Shown here in pieces: positions 1-11,421 of a stretch of 64,000 nucleotides of DNA; the stretch's first letter is position 1, and every line of letters starts with the position of its first letter. The DNA is from Vicia villosa (Eukaryota > Streptophyta > Magnoliopsida > Fabales > Fabaceae). The position numbers and the translations under genes are program-made. The notes beneath the pieces were generated by a model. It did no database searches, was not told where the DNA came from, and worked only from the letters and a program-made list of their open reading frames with translations. The stretch spans positions 116,911,987 to 116,975,986 of the forward strand of contig NC_081185.1 in assembly GCF_029867415.1 (NCBI RefSeq), written 5' to 3'.

Positions 1-301
1 CAACAAAAACAACGTTGTCTAATTTCAGCTTTTTATATTTATTTATTTCTAAAATCTAAATCACCACATTTTTAGTTTGCCGTTGAAACCGCGAAATTCC
101 CTCTTTCTTCTTTCTCCCTCTAGTCTTTTATTCCTTCTTCTCTTTTTCTTCACCTTCCTTTCCCTCTATTCTTTCACCGACCCTTTATTAGTATGCTAAT
201 TGGGTCGGCAACGAACTAAAGAGCCTCGTCTCTTTCAATTCAATTCCCTTTCTTGAACCTCTTGATTTTGTTTTCTCTTTTTGTTGCTTTTTATTGAAGC
301 A
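1..301 (+). promoter_or_regulatory. Upstream region and 5' leader of the aspartic protease gene
   Basis: Non-coding. Positions 95-300 are strongly pyrimidine-rich on the + strand (runs of ctt/tct), as is common in plant leaders just before a start codon. An AT-rich TATA-like stretch lies at about 31-50. The true transcription start cannot be fixed from sequence alone. The leader precedes the ATG at 302, which opens a good signal peptide. Confidence 0.4.
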
Positions 302-3300
302 ATGGATCGTGTTAGAGGGTTGATTCTTGTTGTTTTCACCTTGTTTCTTCTTCTTGTTGTTGATGCTTCTGATTTTGTTTTCCCTGTGGAGCGTAAATTC
401 AAAGGGCCTCATCAGAGTTTAGATGCGATGAAAACTCATGATGCTAATAGACGTGGTAGATTTCTCTCTGCTGCTGATATTCCTCTTGGTGGCAATGGTC
501 TTCCTTCTTCCACTGGGTTTGTTTCTATCACCTGTTTTGTTTACTGTTTTATAGTTTTTTCAAAATTCAATCATTGATCGTGTGTTTGGAAATGATTTTG
601 TTGTGGCTTATTACCGTGATTCTGATAATTCCACTGTCAATTTAGAATTTTAGATATGCACTTTGTTATGAAAGTGGTAGGAGTTGAACAATCCGAATAT
701 TGGAATAAATCTTTAACCATGTTAGTCTTCTTGGATTAGTCAATGCAATTGTTGGAATTCTACCAAAGCGAAGGGACTAATTTGATAGATGATAGCCTGT
801 TTACCCATTTGTCTGCTCTTTCTGTATAATCTTTATTGCAAAAAGTTAACCGGTGGATTTTGGGAATCGTGTTGAAATTTCATTAATGGATTAAATTGGT
901 GATTCATTTTCCGATGAGTGTGGCTCAATTGGTTGTGTGGGATAACCAAGGCTCCATCCTCGCAGAAAGGAGGGACGGATTGTGTGGGATAACCAAGGCT
1001 CCATCCTCGCAGAAAGGAGGGACGGACTTTAAGCTGTGACCAGAACACCTGAGCGAAGATTAGTCCTAGAGACTGTCCAATATACCAAGACTCGTGGGGG
1101 TAATACGTGGAGCCATTGGGATGCCAAAGGCTCTAATTATGGTGGTTTCCTATCCGCAATATAATATTATAAAATAAAAATGACTATATATCACCAAGGT
1201 TATACTGAGACTCACGAATGCTTGCGTGCTATTGCAAACTTTCAAGTCTCAACCTGTGTTTTCCGGAAAACACATGAGGGAAAATATCAGTGTTTGTTAT
1301 CTTTCATGAAATTGCATTTTGCGATAAACATTTTCTTAATAAAATTGATGATTAGTTTGGTTAAATTATTTGATGTATGTTTCTGCTACAAATCATCTAG
1401 TATAGTAAGGAAGAGAAAATTATCATTGATCACCACTTTCACTTGGATGCTTAATTAATGTTGTATGTTTCATTTGGTTAGGCTATATTATACCAAACTA
1501 GGGCTTGGCTCTCCTTCTAGGGACTTCTATGTACAAGTTGACACAGGAAGTGACATTCTTTGGGTGAATTGTGTAGGCTGCACAGCATGTCCCAAGAAAA
1601 GTGGTCTTGGTGTATGTAACTAAACTAAACTTCTATAGTTATCATGCTTTCAGCTTGAAATATAAGAATATTAAGAGTTTCTGCTTTGATTATCATGTTC
1701 CAGATGGATTTAACCCTCTATAACCCAAAAGCCTCGCTAACTGCAAGTGTGGTGCCTTGTGATGATGAATTTTGCACTACAACATATGATGGTCCAATTT
1801 CTGGATGCAAGCAAGAGATGTCATGTCCATACGGCATAACTTATGGAGATGGAAGTACAACCTCTGGTTCCTATGTGAAGGATGCTCTTACATTCAACCG
1901 AGTGAGTGGTAATCTCCAAACCGCACCAGATAATAGCAGTGTGATTTTCGGGTAAGTACGATTTATAATATTTTAAATCACACACACAAATATGCGTATG
2001 AATAATTGAAACCATCTTCATATTCTAACCTTGGTTTTATCGTTTCTTTTTCTTCGTAGCCACCTTTTATTTTATTTTTAACTTTCACTTGATGATGACA
2101 GGTGCGGCGCAAAACAATCCGGGACATTGAGTTCATCGTCTGATGAAGCCCTTGATGGAATTATTGGTTTTGGACAATCAAATTCTTCTGTACTCTCACA
2201 GCTTGCTGCATCTGGAAAGGTGAAAAGGATATTTTCACACTGCCTTGATAGTATCAATGGAGGAGGAATATTTTCCATAGGACAAGTGATGGAGCCAAAA
2301 TTTAACACTACTCCATTGGTACCAAAAATGTATGTGTATAATCTTAGCTTTTTATTCCTATGCCATGTTATATTTTAACCTTTTAAGGCTTTCATTCTGC
2401 AATATCGAATATAAGCTCTCTAGCATATTCTTGTAATGTTATTTTATATCCAGTTCAGGTTTTGGGATTGGAATTATGTCGTAACTATAATCTATCGACT
2501 ATTTCAGGGCACACTACAATGTGATCTTGAAGGACATGGAGGTTGATGGGGATTCTATACAGCTCCCTACAGATTTATTTGATACTGGAAGTGGAAGAGG
2601 AACAATCATAGATAGTGGTACCACCTTGGCTTATCTTCCAGCTTCGATTTACAACCAGATAGTAACAAAGGTAAGTGTGACTTCAGAGTTCAGCAAATCA
2701 ATTTTTCTCACTTGAATGCTCATGATTGTTCTCTGTGATAGATTTTAGCGCGGCAACCGGGACTAAAATTGTATCTTGTTGAGGACCAATTTACTTGTTT
2801 TCATTTCTCAGACAAGTATGATACTCTTATCTTTGTAACTTTATTTTATTTTGTACAAGAAACAATTTTTGCAGTCCTCTTTTCATCTGAAATAAGCATT
2901 ATTTGCCAATAAGTGTGTGACGTTCTTTTTTCTTTCTCGATATCGTTATTGTTAAATTTATGACTGATACTGTGTAATTGTGCAGTTTTGATGAAGGATT
3001 TCCACTTGTCAAGTTTCACTTTGAGGGTCTTTCTCTTACAGTTTATCCTCATGACTACCTGTTCTTGTATAAAGTAAGTCTAAATTTGGTTATTGATTGT
3101 ATTTGTACTCAGATTCCGATTCAAGAAGCTTTATAAAATTTATTTTCATACAAAACTATACTCTTAAATTCAACGTGTCGGGTGAATTCATTTCTTAAAT
3201 TTGTTTCAGACGTTAAAAAAATGTTGTTTCTTGATAATATTTTCTTTTCATCGTCTTCCAGAACGATATTTACTGTATTGGCTGGCAGAAAAGTAATACA

Positions 3301-3745
3301 CAGACTAAGGATGGAAAAGACCTGATTCTTCTTGGAGGTAAAGTTGAAAATTTTAATTATAATTTCATATAGTGACTCTATGGGAAAGTTTTATACTTCA
3401 TGATTTGTTAATTTTGACCGTCTTAACTGTGTACAGATTTGGTGCTGTCAAACAAATTAGTTGTATATGATCTTGATAACATGACAATTGGATGGACTGA
3501 TTTCAATTGTGAGTTTTTCATTAATTTTTTTTTCAGCTTCTTTCATTTATGACTCTTCTATTGTTAGCTTTTTGACTTTGCATTTTCTTCTTGATTTTTT
3601 AGGTTCTTCCAGCATTAAAGTGAAGGATGATAAGAGTGGATCTGTATATACAGTGGGTGCACAAGATCTTTCTTCAGCTTCCACTGTGTTTATAGGAAGA
3701 ATATTGACATTCTTTTTGTTGATTATTGCCATGCTAAGCACTTAA
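302..3745 (+). CDS. Aspartic protease (pepsin-like, A1 family), secreted, probably GPI-anchored; 10 exons
   Basis: Exons by GT/AG and frame: 302-516, 1482-1611, 1704-1951, 2102-2329, 2508-2670, 2742-2815, 2986-3073, 3262-3337, 3437-3508, 3603-3745. They join in frame to 478 aa ending in TAA. Residues 1-23 form a hydrophobic signal peptide. The first catalytic motif is DTGS (Asp92, followed by DILWVN) and the second is DSGTT (Asp309). The segment GLYYTKLGLGSP before the first motif is typical of plant aspartic protease-like proteins. The end (about 455-478) is a Ser-rich stretch followed by a hydrophobic tail, which suggests a GPI-anchor signal. There is no plant-specific insert, so it is not a typical vacuolar phytepsin. 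Length fits the family. Cell-surface or secreted proteolysis is inferred; the substrate is unknown. Every junction preserves phase, so the gene looks functional. Confidence 0.93.
933..1026. repeat. Tandem duplication, 2 x 47 bp, in intron 1 of the protease gene
   Basis: The unit at 933-979 (starting ttgtgtgggataaccaaggc) is repeated at 980-1026 with no visible difference, so the duplication is recent. Just upstream (about 918-935) is tggctcaattggtt, which resembles a pol III A-box. The surrounding segment (about 912-1150) could be part of a tRNA-derived SINE, but no convincing B-box or target-site duplication was found. Confidence 0.8.
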
Positions 3746-4067
3746 ATGACTAGTTTTTTTTACTATATGTGAGGAATAACATTTATTTCATATGTTATTG
3801 TAACATAATTCTTTGAATGTTCTGCTTTGTGCATAAATTTTTAAAACCATTTCTCAGAGTGAATATAACTGAGAAAAGGACGAGCAAAACTTCCAAGTAT
3901 TTTTTGTAGAGAATCATAATTCGTAGAAACGACTGAATTTATACACAGAACATATTTCATTGTAACTTTGACAACAACATTATGATTATAAGCTGATAAT
4001 TACACTGATATCTTCATGTATAAAAAAGAGATGTAAAATGAAGATCATAACAAGACAAGCATGCTTT
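3746..4067. other. Convergent intergenic region (two 3' UTRs)
   Basis: The 322 bases separate the stop codon of the aspartic protease (+) from the stop codon of the DUF2358-type gene (-). AT-rich, with several AATAAA-like and TGTAA-like words on both strands. The two 3' UTRs probably share or overlap this space. No coding potential seen. Confidence 0.6.
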
Positions 4068-7000
4068 TTACAAAGTTATCCTCAGAACCTGTACCACTAA
4101 ATAAATAACTGCCAGGAGGAGTGCAATCTGGTATATATCTTGCTGAAAGCTGTCGTCTTTCTGGAAGAACTGAATAAAACCACAAACAAAACAATCATCT
4201 CGTGAAAGAAAATAAATGTATGTCTAAAGAACAGGACGATGAAGCCATGCGTAGTTTAAGATTCTTGTAAATAACAGAAGAACTCACCTTGGTTGGATCA
4301 CCAGAAGGATCTGGATAAATATCCATGTTCTCGTTCTTAGATGAAAAATTAGCACTTAAATTCTTGGCACTATCAGCCAAATCTTTTATAGATTCAACAG
4401 TAGTATACAGAACACGCGACGTCCAGAAAAATGCCTGAGCAGTAGCAGATGAAGCTGATAAGTCCCATGATTCTTCATGCTCAATGACTTGTCCACTAAT
4501 TTGGTTAAGAGTAAATTTGGAAGTAACTTTGAGTGTGAGATCTCCTCCTACCCCAGCAAGAACAGATTTAGGCTTTCCTCTAATTCTCCACTTGATCCTT
4601 AAAACACTTGTTGACAGCATAGTCATTTCCTGCACAGTCTGTTGACCAAACCAAATAGATTTCATAAAATTCTACCTTCATGTTAATAATAAGTCAGAAA
4701 AATCTAGTAGAAATGCTAAAAATAGATGGAATATTTCAATGAAAGTTCAACTCAAATGAAAGTTTTTAGACAATTACCTAAAATGAAGTTTTTAAAGGAA
4801 TGTGGAATATCCGAGAAGAAAATGAACTTTGAAATTGAAGACACAATTCATCTCTGGCAATAGGATTTGTTTCAAATTCTACTATACTATTACTATATTG
4901 TTGCTATAGCTGTTACTTGACAGCATTTTGTATGCAATAGGGTATAATAACAGTGGTTTGTTCAAATTTCGCTGTGCTATAACTATATAAGATGGCCTGA
5001 TTAACACCAACAACAACAAAAAAATGGTATTGCTTCTTATGTGAGAGGTACGATTTTCTTAATTCAAAAACTGTTAAACTCCTTGTTAAATACTTGGATA
5101 TTAGACTCGTTGTTAAATACTTGGATATTAGACTCGGTTACTCCTTCGCATATTGCTAATTCCTTTGCTTCTTTTCAAGATTTTGACTAATAAATTTGTT
5201 TTTTTAACTCAATAACACTAGGGTTTGTTTGTAGGGTGGAAACTGTTTTTCCAAGTCCAACTTAGAGGGGGAATATTAGACTATGTCATGTGTCTTTTAT
5301 CTTTATCTTGCTTTACTTGTAATTATGGATTTAATTATTTTGTTTAAGATTTGTTACACTTACATCGAGATTTGAATAGCATGTTTTAGGTTTGTTACAC
5401 TTACATTGAGATTGAATATCAAAAGAAAGCTTTGTCTTTCTCCCAAACTTAGTATATGCGTGAAGTTTAGGGAAGAGATTGAATATCAAAAGAAAGCTTT
5501 GTCTTTCTCCCAAACTTAGTATATGCGTGAAGTTTAGGGAATAAACTTGCATATCAAACTTTATGGTTGTATGAGATCTAACCGTCTATAAATAAATATG
5601 ATTTCTAATCAAAATAATATTTGGTCACAACTATATGAAACTTAGAATAGATACCCAGCAACCTCTGAGTTGTTGTAATATTTCGAAGTATACTGGCATG
5701 TAGTATAAATTACTTAGCCATTTGAACAACAAACACGTCTCTTGTGCTTTCTATTGCAACAAAACCGTCAAAAAAAATCTATATCAATAAATTTATTACT
5801 ATGATCTAGAGGATTTCTGCCAACCAAAAGGAAAATATTTTTCATAATAGTTTTTCTTATTTTGTACACTTGAAAATAACACTTTTCCGTAAGCAAAAGA
5901 CAAATTAGAAAAAGAAAAAATTAATTAATTAATACCGTAGATAAATTAACATCTAATTTCGTATGTAGCTCTATTGCAATTTTCCTTAACATACTCCCAT
6001 ATCTAATAACTTAGATTTAGAGAACTCGCCATAACTAAGGGCTTGTTTCTTTGATAGCTAAAATGTAATTTGCTTTGACCGCTTATTTGATTTTTTTTAA
6101 TTTGAAAACCATGTTCCCATGGGAAATAGATTCAATCACGGAGTTGCACTTTAGGCAACCTTATAATTTATTGATATTTGATATCATTTGCATTTGAAGC
6201 TTTACCGCTACACAGGTGACATTCTAAGACCTCTGGCATGCAATTTTTGTATACATTCACAAAAAAAAAAAAAAAGAAGCATAATTTGCTATACATAAAT
6301 TATGAAAAAAATTATAAACTGGATAACAAATATACTTATGAATAGAAAAAATTCTAATTGGAAGGGAAAGTGAAAGAAATGCTTGTAATTAATCCCAAAA
6401 GAAGACTTTTTCGGCCTTGGATCCGTGCTCCATCCTTTCCTAAAGGATTCCAAGACATCCATGTAACCTTGAATGACTTTTCAAGGTCAAATGTAAAAGT
6501 TTATTGATCATTTGTCAAAAGTAAACTTCCACTTTTTTAGAAATCAGATTTTCAAAAGTCATGATGCAATACATGCCTTAAAATAAGTCTCCGACTTATG
6601 GAAAAGAGTCTAATAAAAAAACAAAAGAAATAGTATAATAATAGGATTTTAATTGATCATGGCTTGGGATAGTTAAATACTATGAGACTTATAAGGCAGT
6701 TACCTATCTTATAGTATTTAATTATGTTCAACCCAGATCAATTGATTGTCGATGCCGGCTCCTAACATAAGTCTTCTTGACTGGAATCCTATTACTATGC
6801 TATTTCATTTCATATCTTCTACTATCTCTTTTGTTCTCATTGATTAGGCTCTTTTCTATGCACTCAATTGGATGAGACATATTTTAAAGCCTTGGTTGAC
6901 ACTTTAAAAAAGTGATTTTCAAGGGAGTGGATGTTTGCCTATTGCCAAATAAATCAATAAAATTTGAAGATACTTACCTTTTATCTTGGAAATCCATTCA

Positions 7001-10000
7001 AGGTCAAGTGGAGTTTCTCCTCTTTAAAATCCTTTATGAAAGGATAGTGCACAGGATCGAAAAAAAAGTCTCTTTTTGGATTAAATAAAAGCATTTCCTT
7101 TCACTTTTCCATTTCCTTTCGCTTTTCCTTTTAAATTAGGTGTTTTTTTCTATTCATATAAGTATATTCGTTGTCTTATTTGATTTATAAGTTTTTTCAT
7201 ATTCTCTGATTTGATTTATATTTAGCTAATTATGTTATTTTTTGTGTGAATGTACGAGAAAAATTATATGATAAAGAACTTAGTATGTTAATAGGTGTAA
7301 CATTAAAGCTTGTAGATGCAAATGGTATTTTGAATGATATTAATGAATTGTGTGGTTGTCTAAAGTGCAACTGCTGGATTGAATTTACTCTTCATGTGAA
7401 ACATGGTTTTCAAATTCAAACACAATCAAATATAACAGCCAAAGTCTCTCGTATCAAAAAAGCAAGCTACATTTTAGCTATAAAAAAAAATGGCCGTTTG
7501 TTATGACAAGGTCTCTCATGTCAAAGTAAATCTTAGTCACTAAATTGGATTAGTCTTAAAGATTGGATTAGTCTTTAAGGGAATTGTGTTCGAAGGTAGA
7601 TTGCAATATAGCTACATTCAGAATGAGGTGTGATCAATTTGTTAATTTATTTATGATATTAATTAATTAATTTTATCTTTTTCAAATTTTTCATTTGTTT
7701 ACATAGAAGTGTTGTTCTCAAATGGAAAAAAAAAGAGAAACCATTTTAAAAAGTATTTTCCTTTCGGTTGGCGGAAATCCTCATATCATACTTATAAATC
7801 TATTGATACAGGTTTCTTTGATGGTTTTGTTGCAATAGAGAATCCAGGAGAAGATGTTTGTTGTACAAAAGGTGGAAATAATTTATACTATATGATGGTG
7901 GTAACAGCTCAAAGTTTCATATAATGATGCTGGCTTGTGACAAGTATTATTTTGATTAGAAATCATATTTATTTATAACGTTTTATCTGCAAGTTTACTC
8001 AATTTAAATGTGAATTGGATTTAAATTTACATCTATTAGTTTGTTATATTGGCTATCATAAGTCAGCAGCAGTGTAACAAACTTAAAACAGAAAACTTAA
8101 CAAAATAACTAAATCTATAATTACAAACTAACATTATCAATAAAGTTCCATTTAACAGGGTCAACACAACTAGAAGTAAAGGAAGATAAATATAAAAGAC
8201 ACACAAAATAGTTTAATATTCTTCCTTCAAGTTGAACTTGAACAAACACTTACCACCTCACAAACAAATCCTAGTGCTATTAAATAAAAAAAACAAATTT
8301 ACTGGTCAAAATCTTGTAATATTGAAAAGAAGCAAATGAATTAGCAAATGTGAAGAAGCATTCAAGTTTAGTAATGATTTTTGAATTGAGAAACTCGGTA
8401 TCTCCCAACATGAGAAGCAATACCATCTTCTTTTTTTGTTGTCGGTGTTATACTAAGTCATCTGAGATTGGAGCTAGGTGTAAGGAATTGGTATGGATCA
8501 CAATCACATAATTTTGATAAATAAGAACAAAATAAAATTTAATTTGAAATATATCTTTAATTAATTATTTAAATATAATAGTTTAAATGAAGAGCATAAT
8601 CGAAAAAATATATATTACACCAAACATTAAATATTTATTTCGTGTATAATCAGTGGCGGAGCCAGAAATTTTAGGGAGTCCGGGCAAAAAATTTATACCT
8701 TGTTTTTACTAATTTTACACTCTGTTTCTATTAATTTTACCCTTAATTTTGTCTATAAATTTTGCCCTTAATTTTGTCCAAAAATTTTACACCTTATTTT
8801 TACTAATTTTGCCCTTAATTTTATCTTAAAATTAGTAATTTTGCCCCTAGTGTTGTCTAAAAAACCAACTATTAGGTGGGAAATATACAACGAAAGGAGG
8901 GGTGGAGCCCGGGCGTGTGCCCGGGCTCGCTGGGCTATAGCTCCGCCCATGTGTATAACTAAGAATAAAAAGTACTTTATTTTATATACCTTTTTACTAT
9001 ATTTATTTTAATTAGTTTTTATCATACACTAACCATTTATTAAATTTTTTATAAAAGAACTATTTATTGTTCTACATATCTATCGTTTTCTTATATTTAA
9101 AATAAAATTAATGAAAATTCATTTTAAAAAATGAATTATAATTTATATTTCATTCAAGTTTTTTTAATTTTCATTTTAGTTGATTTTTTTATTTCTATTT
9201 CTTTATTAATTTCAAAGTTCATTGAAACCTTGGTAAGTAAATATTAATCTGGTCTGTAGAGAGAAAAATATGTGGAACAAAATAATAAACAATTATAAAT
9301 ATATAGAGAAAAAGATTATTTGCTTCTTAGGAGCAGGACTCCATAATTTAAACTCACCACAGATGGATTGTCTAGTGCAATGATTGCCCATAGAGGTCTC
9401 TTATACTTCTCACGACCAGTAAAACTCCTTATGGGATCCTGTAAACAGTAACAATATCATAAACTGTTTTGATTTGTTATATTACAAACCATGTTGATTC
9501 CTTGATGAACACTACATAGGTCTTTGAACAAGGCAAGAAGGTACTACCTTATAAGTGACAGAAACTGCATAGGTTCCGAGTGCTCGATTCCCACTCCTTA
9601 GCTCGAATATATCTAGAGCAAGTTGTCTTGCAGTAGATTCTATCGAGGGACTACTGTTGCACTCGAACTCATTGCACAGCTCACCAAAGTTCATACTATC
9701 AACTATTTTATCAGCCTCCGAGTATGTTTCAGTTTTGGCATCAGAAGACAGTTCAGTCCTATCAGAATCATTGACAACTGCAAAACACATGCCACCTAAC
9801 ATTCATCAACTTCATCAAACATACTATTAAAAAGTCTTACTTTTATGGTCTATATAAAATACAATTATACAATTATCTATTATCATTCATATGAGCCTAG
9901 AAGAGCTTATTGACAGCTTACTTGACCTTAGTTTTTGACATAAGCACATTTTTAGATATTAGGGATGTCTTGAAGCCTGATTGAATTGACTTATTTGAGT

Positions 10001-10576
10001 TTATCTATTAATACAGACACTTGTGAGAACTGTTTAAAACATGTTGATGAGAAATTTTCAGCTTATTACTATAAGCTCTTCAGAATAGCTTAATTTATAT
10101 GAAAATAATTTGACTTTATCTTATCTTGTGTTATAGAAATAGTTTATAATTAAGTTGTATAAACCATTTAAAGCAGATTATTATGACATATTACTAAGAT
10201 GTTTTTAGCTGATTCCAATAACCTTCCCACAATGAATAATTTATTACTAACATGAGCATTTTTTAACTATGCTTTATCTTTCACTACAGATATAACTTAA
10301 ACCATAAGCACTTTATTAAGTTGTTAACCTTAATGTTGCATGCATCAATTTGACATGAAGCTAGCAATGATTTGTTACTGTTGTTGTTGGAATATATTTG
10401 TGTGAGAAAGAGAGAATGAAATTACCTCGCAATAAAGAAGAGTGGTTGAGGCAGTGGCGATGACGGAAGGAGAAGGGAGTGCATGGACGAATTTTTGATG
10501 GATTTCTCCGGTGGAATTCGGCGGAGGAAAGAGAAGAAGCGGCAAGAGAATAAGAAAGTGCGGCTGTCGGATTCAT
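4068..10576 (-). CDS. DUF2358 / NTF2-like conserved plant protein, probably plastid membrane-associated; 5 exons
   Basis: Read on the - strand: exons 10576-10426, 9777-9548, 9438-9358, 4638-4288, 4169-4068, joining in frame to 304 aa with TAA. The first 50 residues are rich in Ser, Arg and His with few acidic residues, like a chloroplast transit peptide. The core contains DPIRSFTGREKYKRPLWA, which resembles the DP..FTG...YK motif of DUF2358/NTF2-like proteins, then a beta-rich region with TLNQISGQVIEHEESWDLS. A hydrophobic segment (about 284-300) just before the C-terminus predicts one membrane anchor. Function is not known. Intron 3 (9357-4639, about 4.7 kb) is unusually long because it carries a 3.4-kb inverted duplication and a hAT MITE. 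No frame damage, so it is probably functional if the intron is spliced. The family name is from memory; the gene model is well supported. Confidence 0.82.
5083..5136. repeat. 27-bp tandem duplication in the left foldback arm
   Basis: The unit ttgttaaatacttggatatt plus 7 bases at 5083 recurs at 5110. It has no counterpart in the right arm, so it arose after the inverted duplication. Confidence 0.8.
5411..5543. repeat. 67-bp tandem duplication in the left foldback arm
   Basis: The unit starting attgaatatcaaaagaaagc at 5411 recurs at 5478, nearly identical. It is absent from the matching part of the right arm (about 8020-8090). A weaker duplication of ttgttacacttacat lies just before it (about 5352 and 5393). 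Confidence 0.8.
8651..8951. mobile_element. hAT-type MITE, 301 bp, in intron 3 of the DUF2358 gene
   Basis: Terminal inverted repeats CAGTGGCGGAGCCA (8651) and, on the other strand at 8951, CATGGGCGGAGCTA. They are flanked by an 8-bp target duplication, tgtataat (8643-8650) and tgtataac (8952-8959), 7 of 8 matching. The interior holds AT-rich phrases of the type ttttgtctataaatttt repeated several times and a GC-rich hairpin, cccgggcgtgtgcccggg (about 8908-8925). No coding capacity; it would depend on a transposase elsewhere. Confidence 0.82.
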
Positions 10577-10829
10577 GTCTCCCCATTCCGTGGCGGAGAG
10601 TGTGCTTTTTGGGATTACAAGTACAAACCAGATACGTTGAGAAACAAGAGCCTCTTCTTTTTCATGTTTAGTTTTTTGGATAAGGTGGCCCCATCTATTT
10701 TAAAATACAATATTACCCTTCATTTTAGTTTAAACCTGCAAAATATTTCCTCCGTCTCAAAATTACTTTTTTTTTTTTCTCAAAATATAAGAAAAAAAAA
10801 CCATCTTTCATATTATAAAGGGTTTGACT
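10577..10829 (-). promoter_or_regulatory. Upstream region of the DUF2358-type gene
   Basis: Non-coding DNA just 5' of the start codon at 10576 on the - strand, bounded upstream by a hAT insertion at 10830. It has a T-tract at about 10769-10779. No TATA box could be assigned with confidence. The nearby insertion limits the proximal promoter to about 250 bp. Confidence 0.35.
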
Positions 10830-11413
10830 TAGGGATGGCAAAAAAAAAACTCATATCCGTGGATATTGCGGATAAAATCCGTCACGGGTACGGGTTGGAT
10901 AATTTAACGGATATCCATGTGTATTATAAACGGATATTTAGTTATCCATTTACTTACGGATACAGATTTGATGGTATCCATACCCGCGAGTATCCATATC
11001 TGTTAATAGTGATTAAAATTACTTAAATATCCTTTTAAAATTTTAAAATTAGTATACTTGAATATCTTTTTAATATCAATTAGTATACTTAAATATTATT
11101 TTAACATTTTCTCACATTCTACATCAATATTCATTATAAGATGCTTTTGAATTTAATATAGTAAATGTATAACACATATTTTTCTATTAATAAAAAGATA
11201 AATTTTCTATTCAATATATAAAAAATTAGTAAATTTCAATTAAAAAAAGTATCCATGGGTATCCGTAAATACCCGCAAATATTTAAAATATCACGGATAT
11301 CCACCCGGCAGATATCCACACGGGTATGGGGCGGATATGAATATCATTTTTATTAAATGGATGGGTAGCGGGAGACTAGTATCCGTACCCATGGGTATCC
11401 ATTGTCATTCCTA
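10830..11413. mobile_element. Non-autonomous hAT element, 584 bp
   Basis: Ends TAGGGATGGCAA (10830) and, in reverse complement at 11413, TAGGAATGACAA. The 8-bp target duplication gtttgact is perfect (10822-10829 and 11414-11421). Subterminal regions on both sides carry many copies of ggatatccat, gggtacggg and cccatgggtatcc in opposite orientations, as expected for transposase-binding subterminal repeats. The AT-rich centre has no coding capacity. The perfect target duplication implies a fairly recent insertion, into the edge of the copia remnant that follows. Confidence 0.87.
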
Positions 11414-11421
11414 GTTTGACT

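Larger units (their letters stand above)
4993..8460. repeat. Large imperfect inverted repeat (foldback) in intron 3 of the DUF2358 gene
   Basis: Comparing 4993-6690 with the reverse complement of about 6705-8460 gives co-linear matches along nearly the whole length. Matched pairs: 5035-5045 with 8410-8425 (ggtattgctt), 5590-5630 with 7945-7985 (over 30 nearly identical bases), 5750-5830 with 7780-7850, 5925-5985 with 7590-7670, 6125-6160 with 7350-7400, 6340-6400 with 7100-7170, 6630-6660 with 6785-6810. The centre is at about 6697, where taaatacta faces tagtattta. Each arm is about 1.7 kb and they differ by many substitutions and small indels, so the duplication is not recent. Origin (foldback transposon or inverted duplication of a gene fragment) is unresolved. 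Confidence 0.85.

Noticed and set aside
4993..8460. Assembly-generated false palindrome
   Set aside because: The arms are clearly diverged with arm-specific indels and duplications, which a chimeric assembly would not produce.
10511..11026. 171-codon + frame
   Set aside because: It overlaps exon 1 of the - strand DUF2358 gene and runs into a hAT element; no domain is visible.
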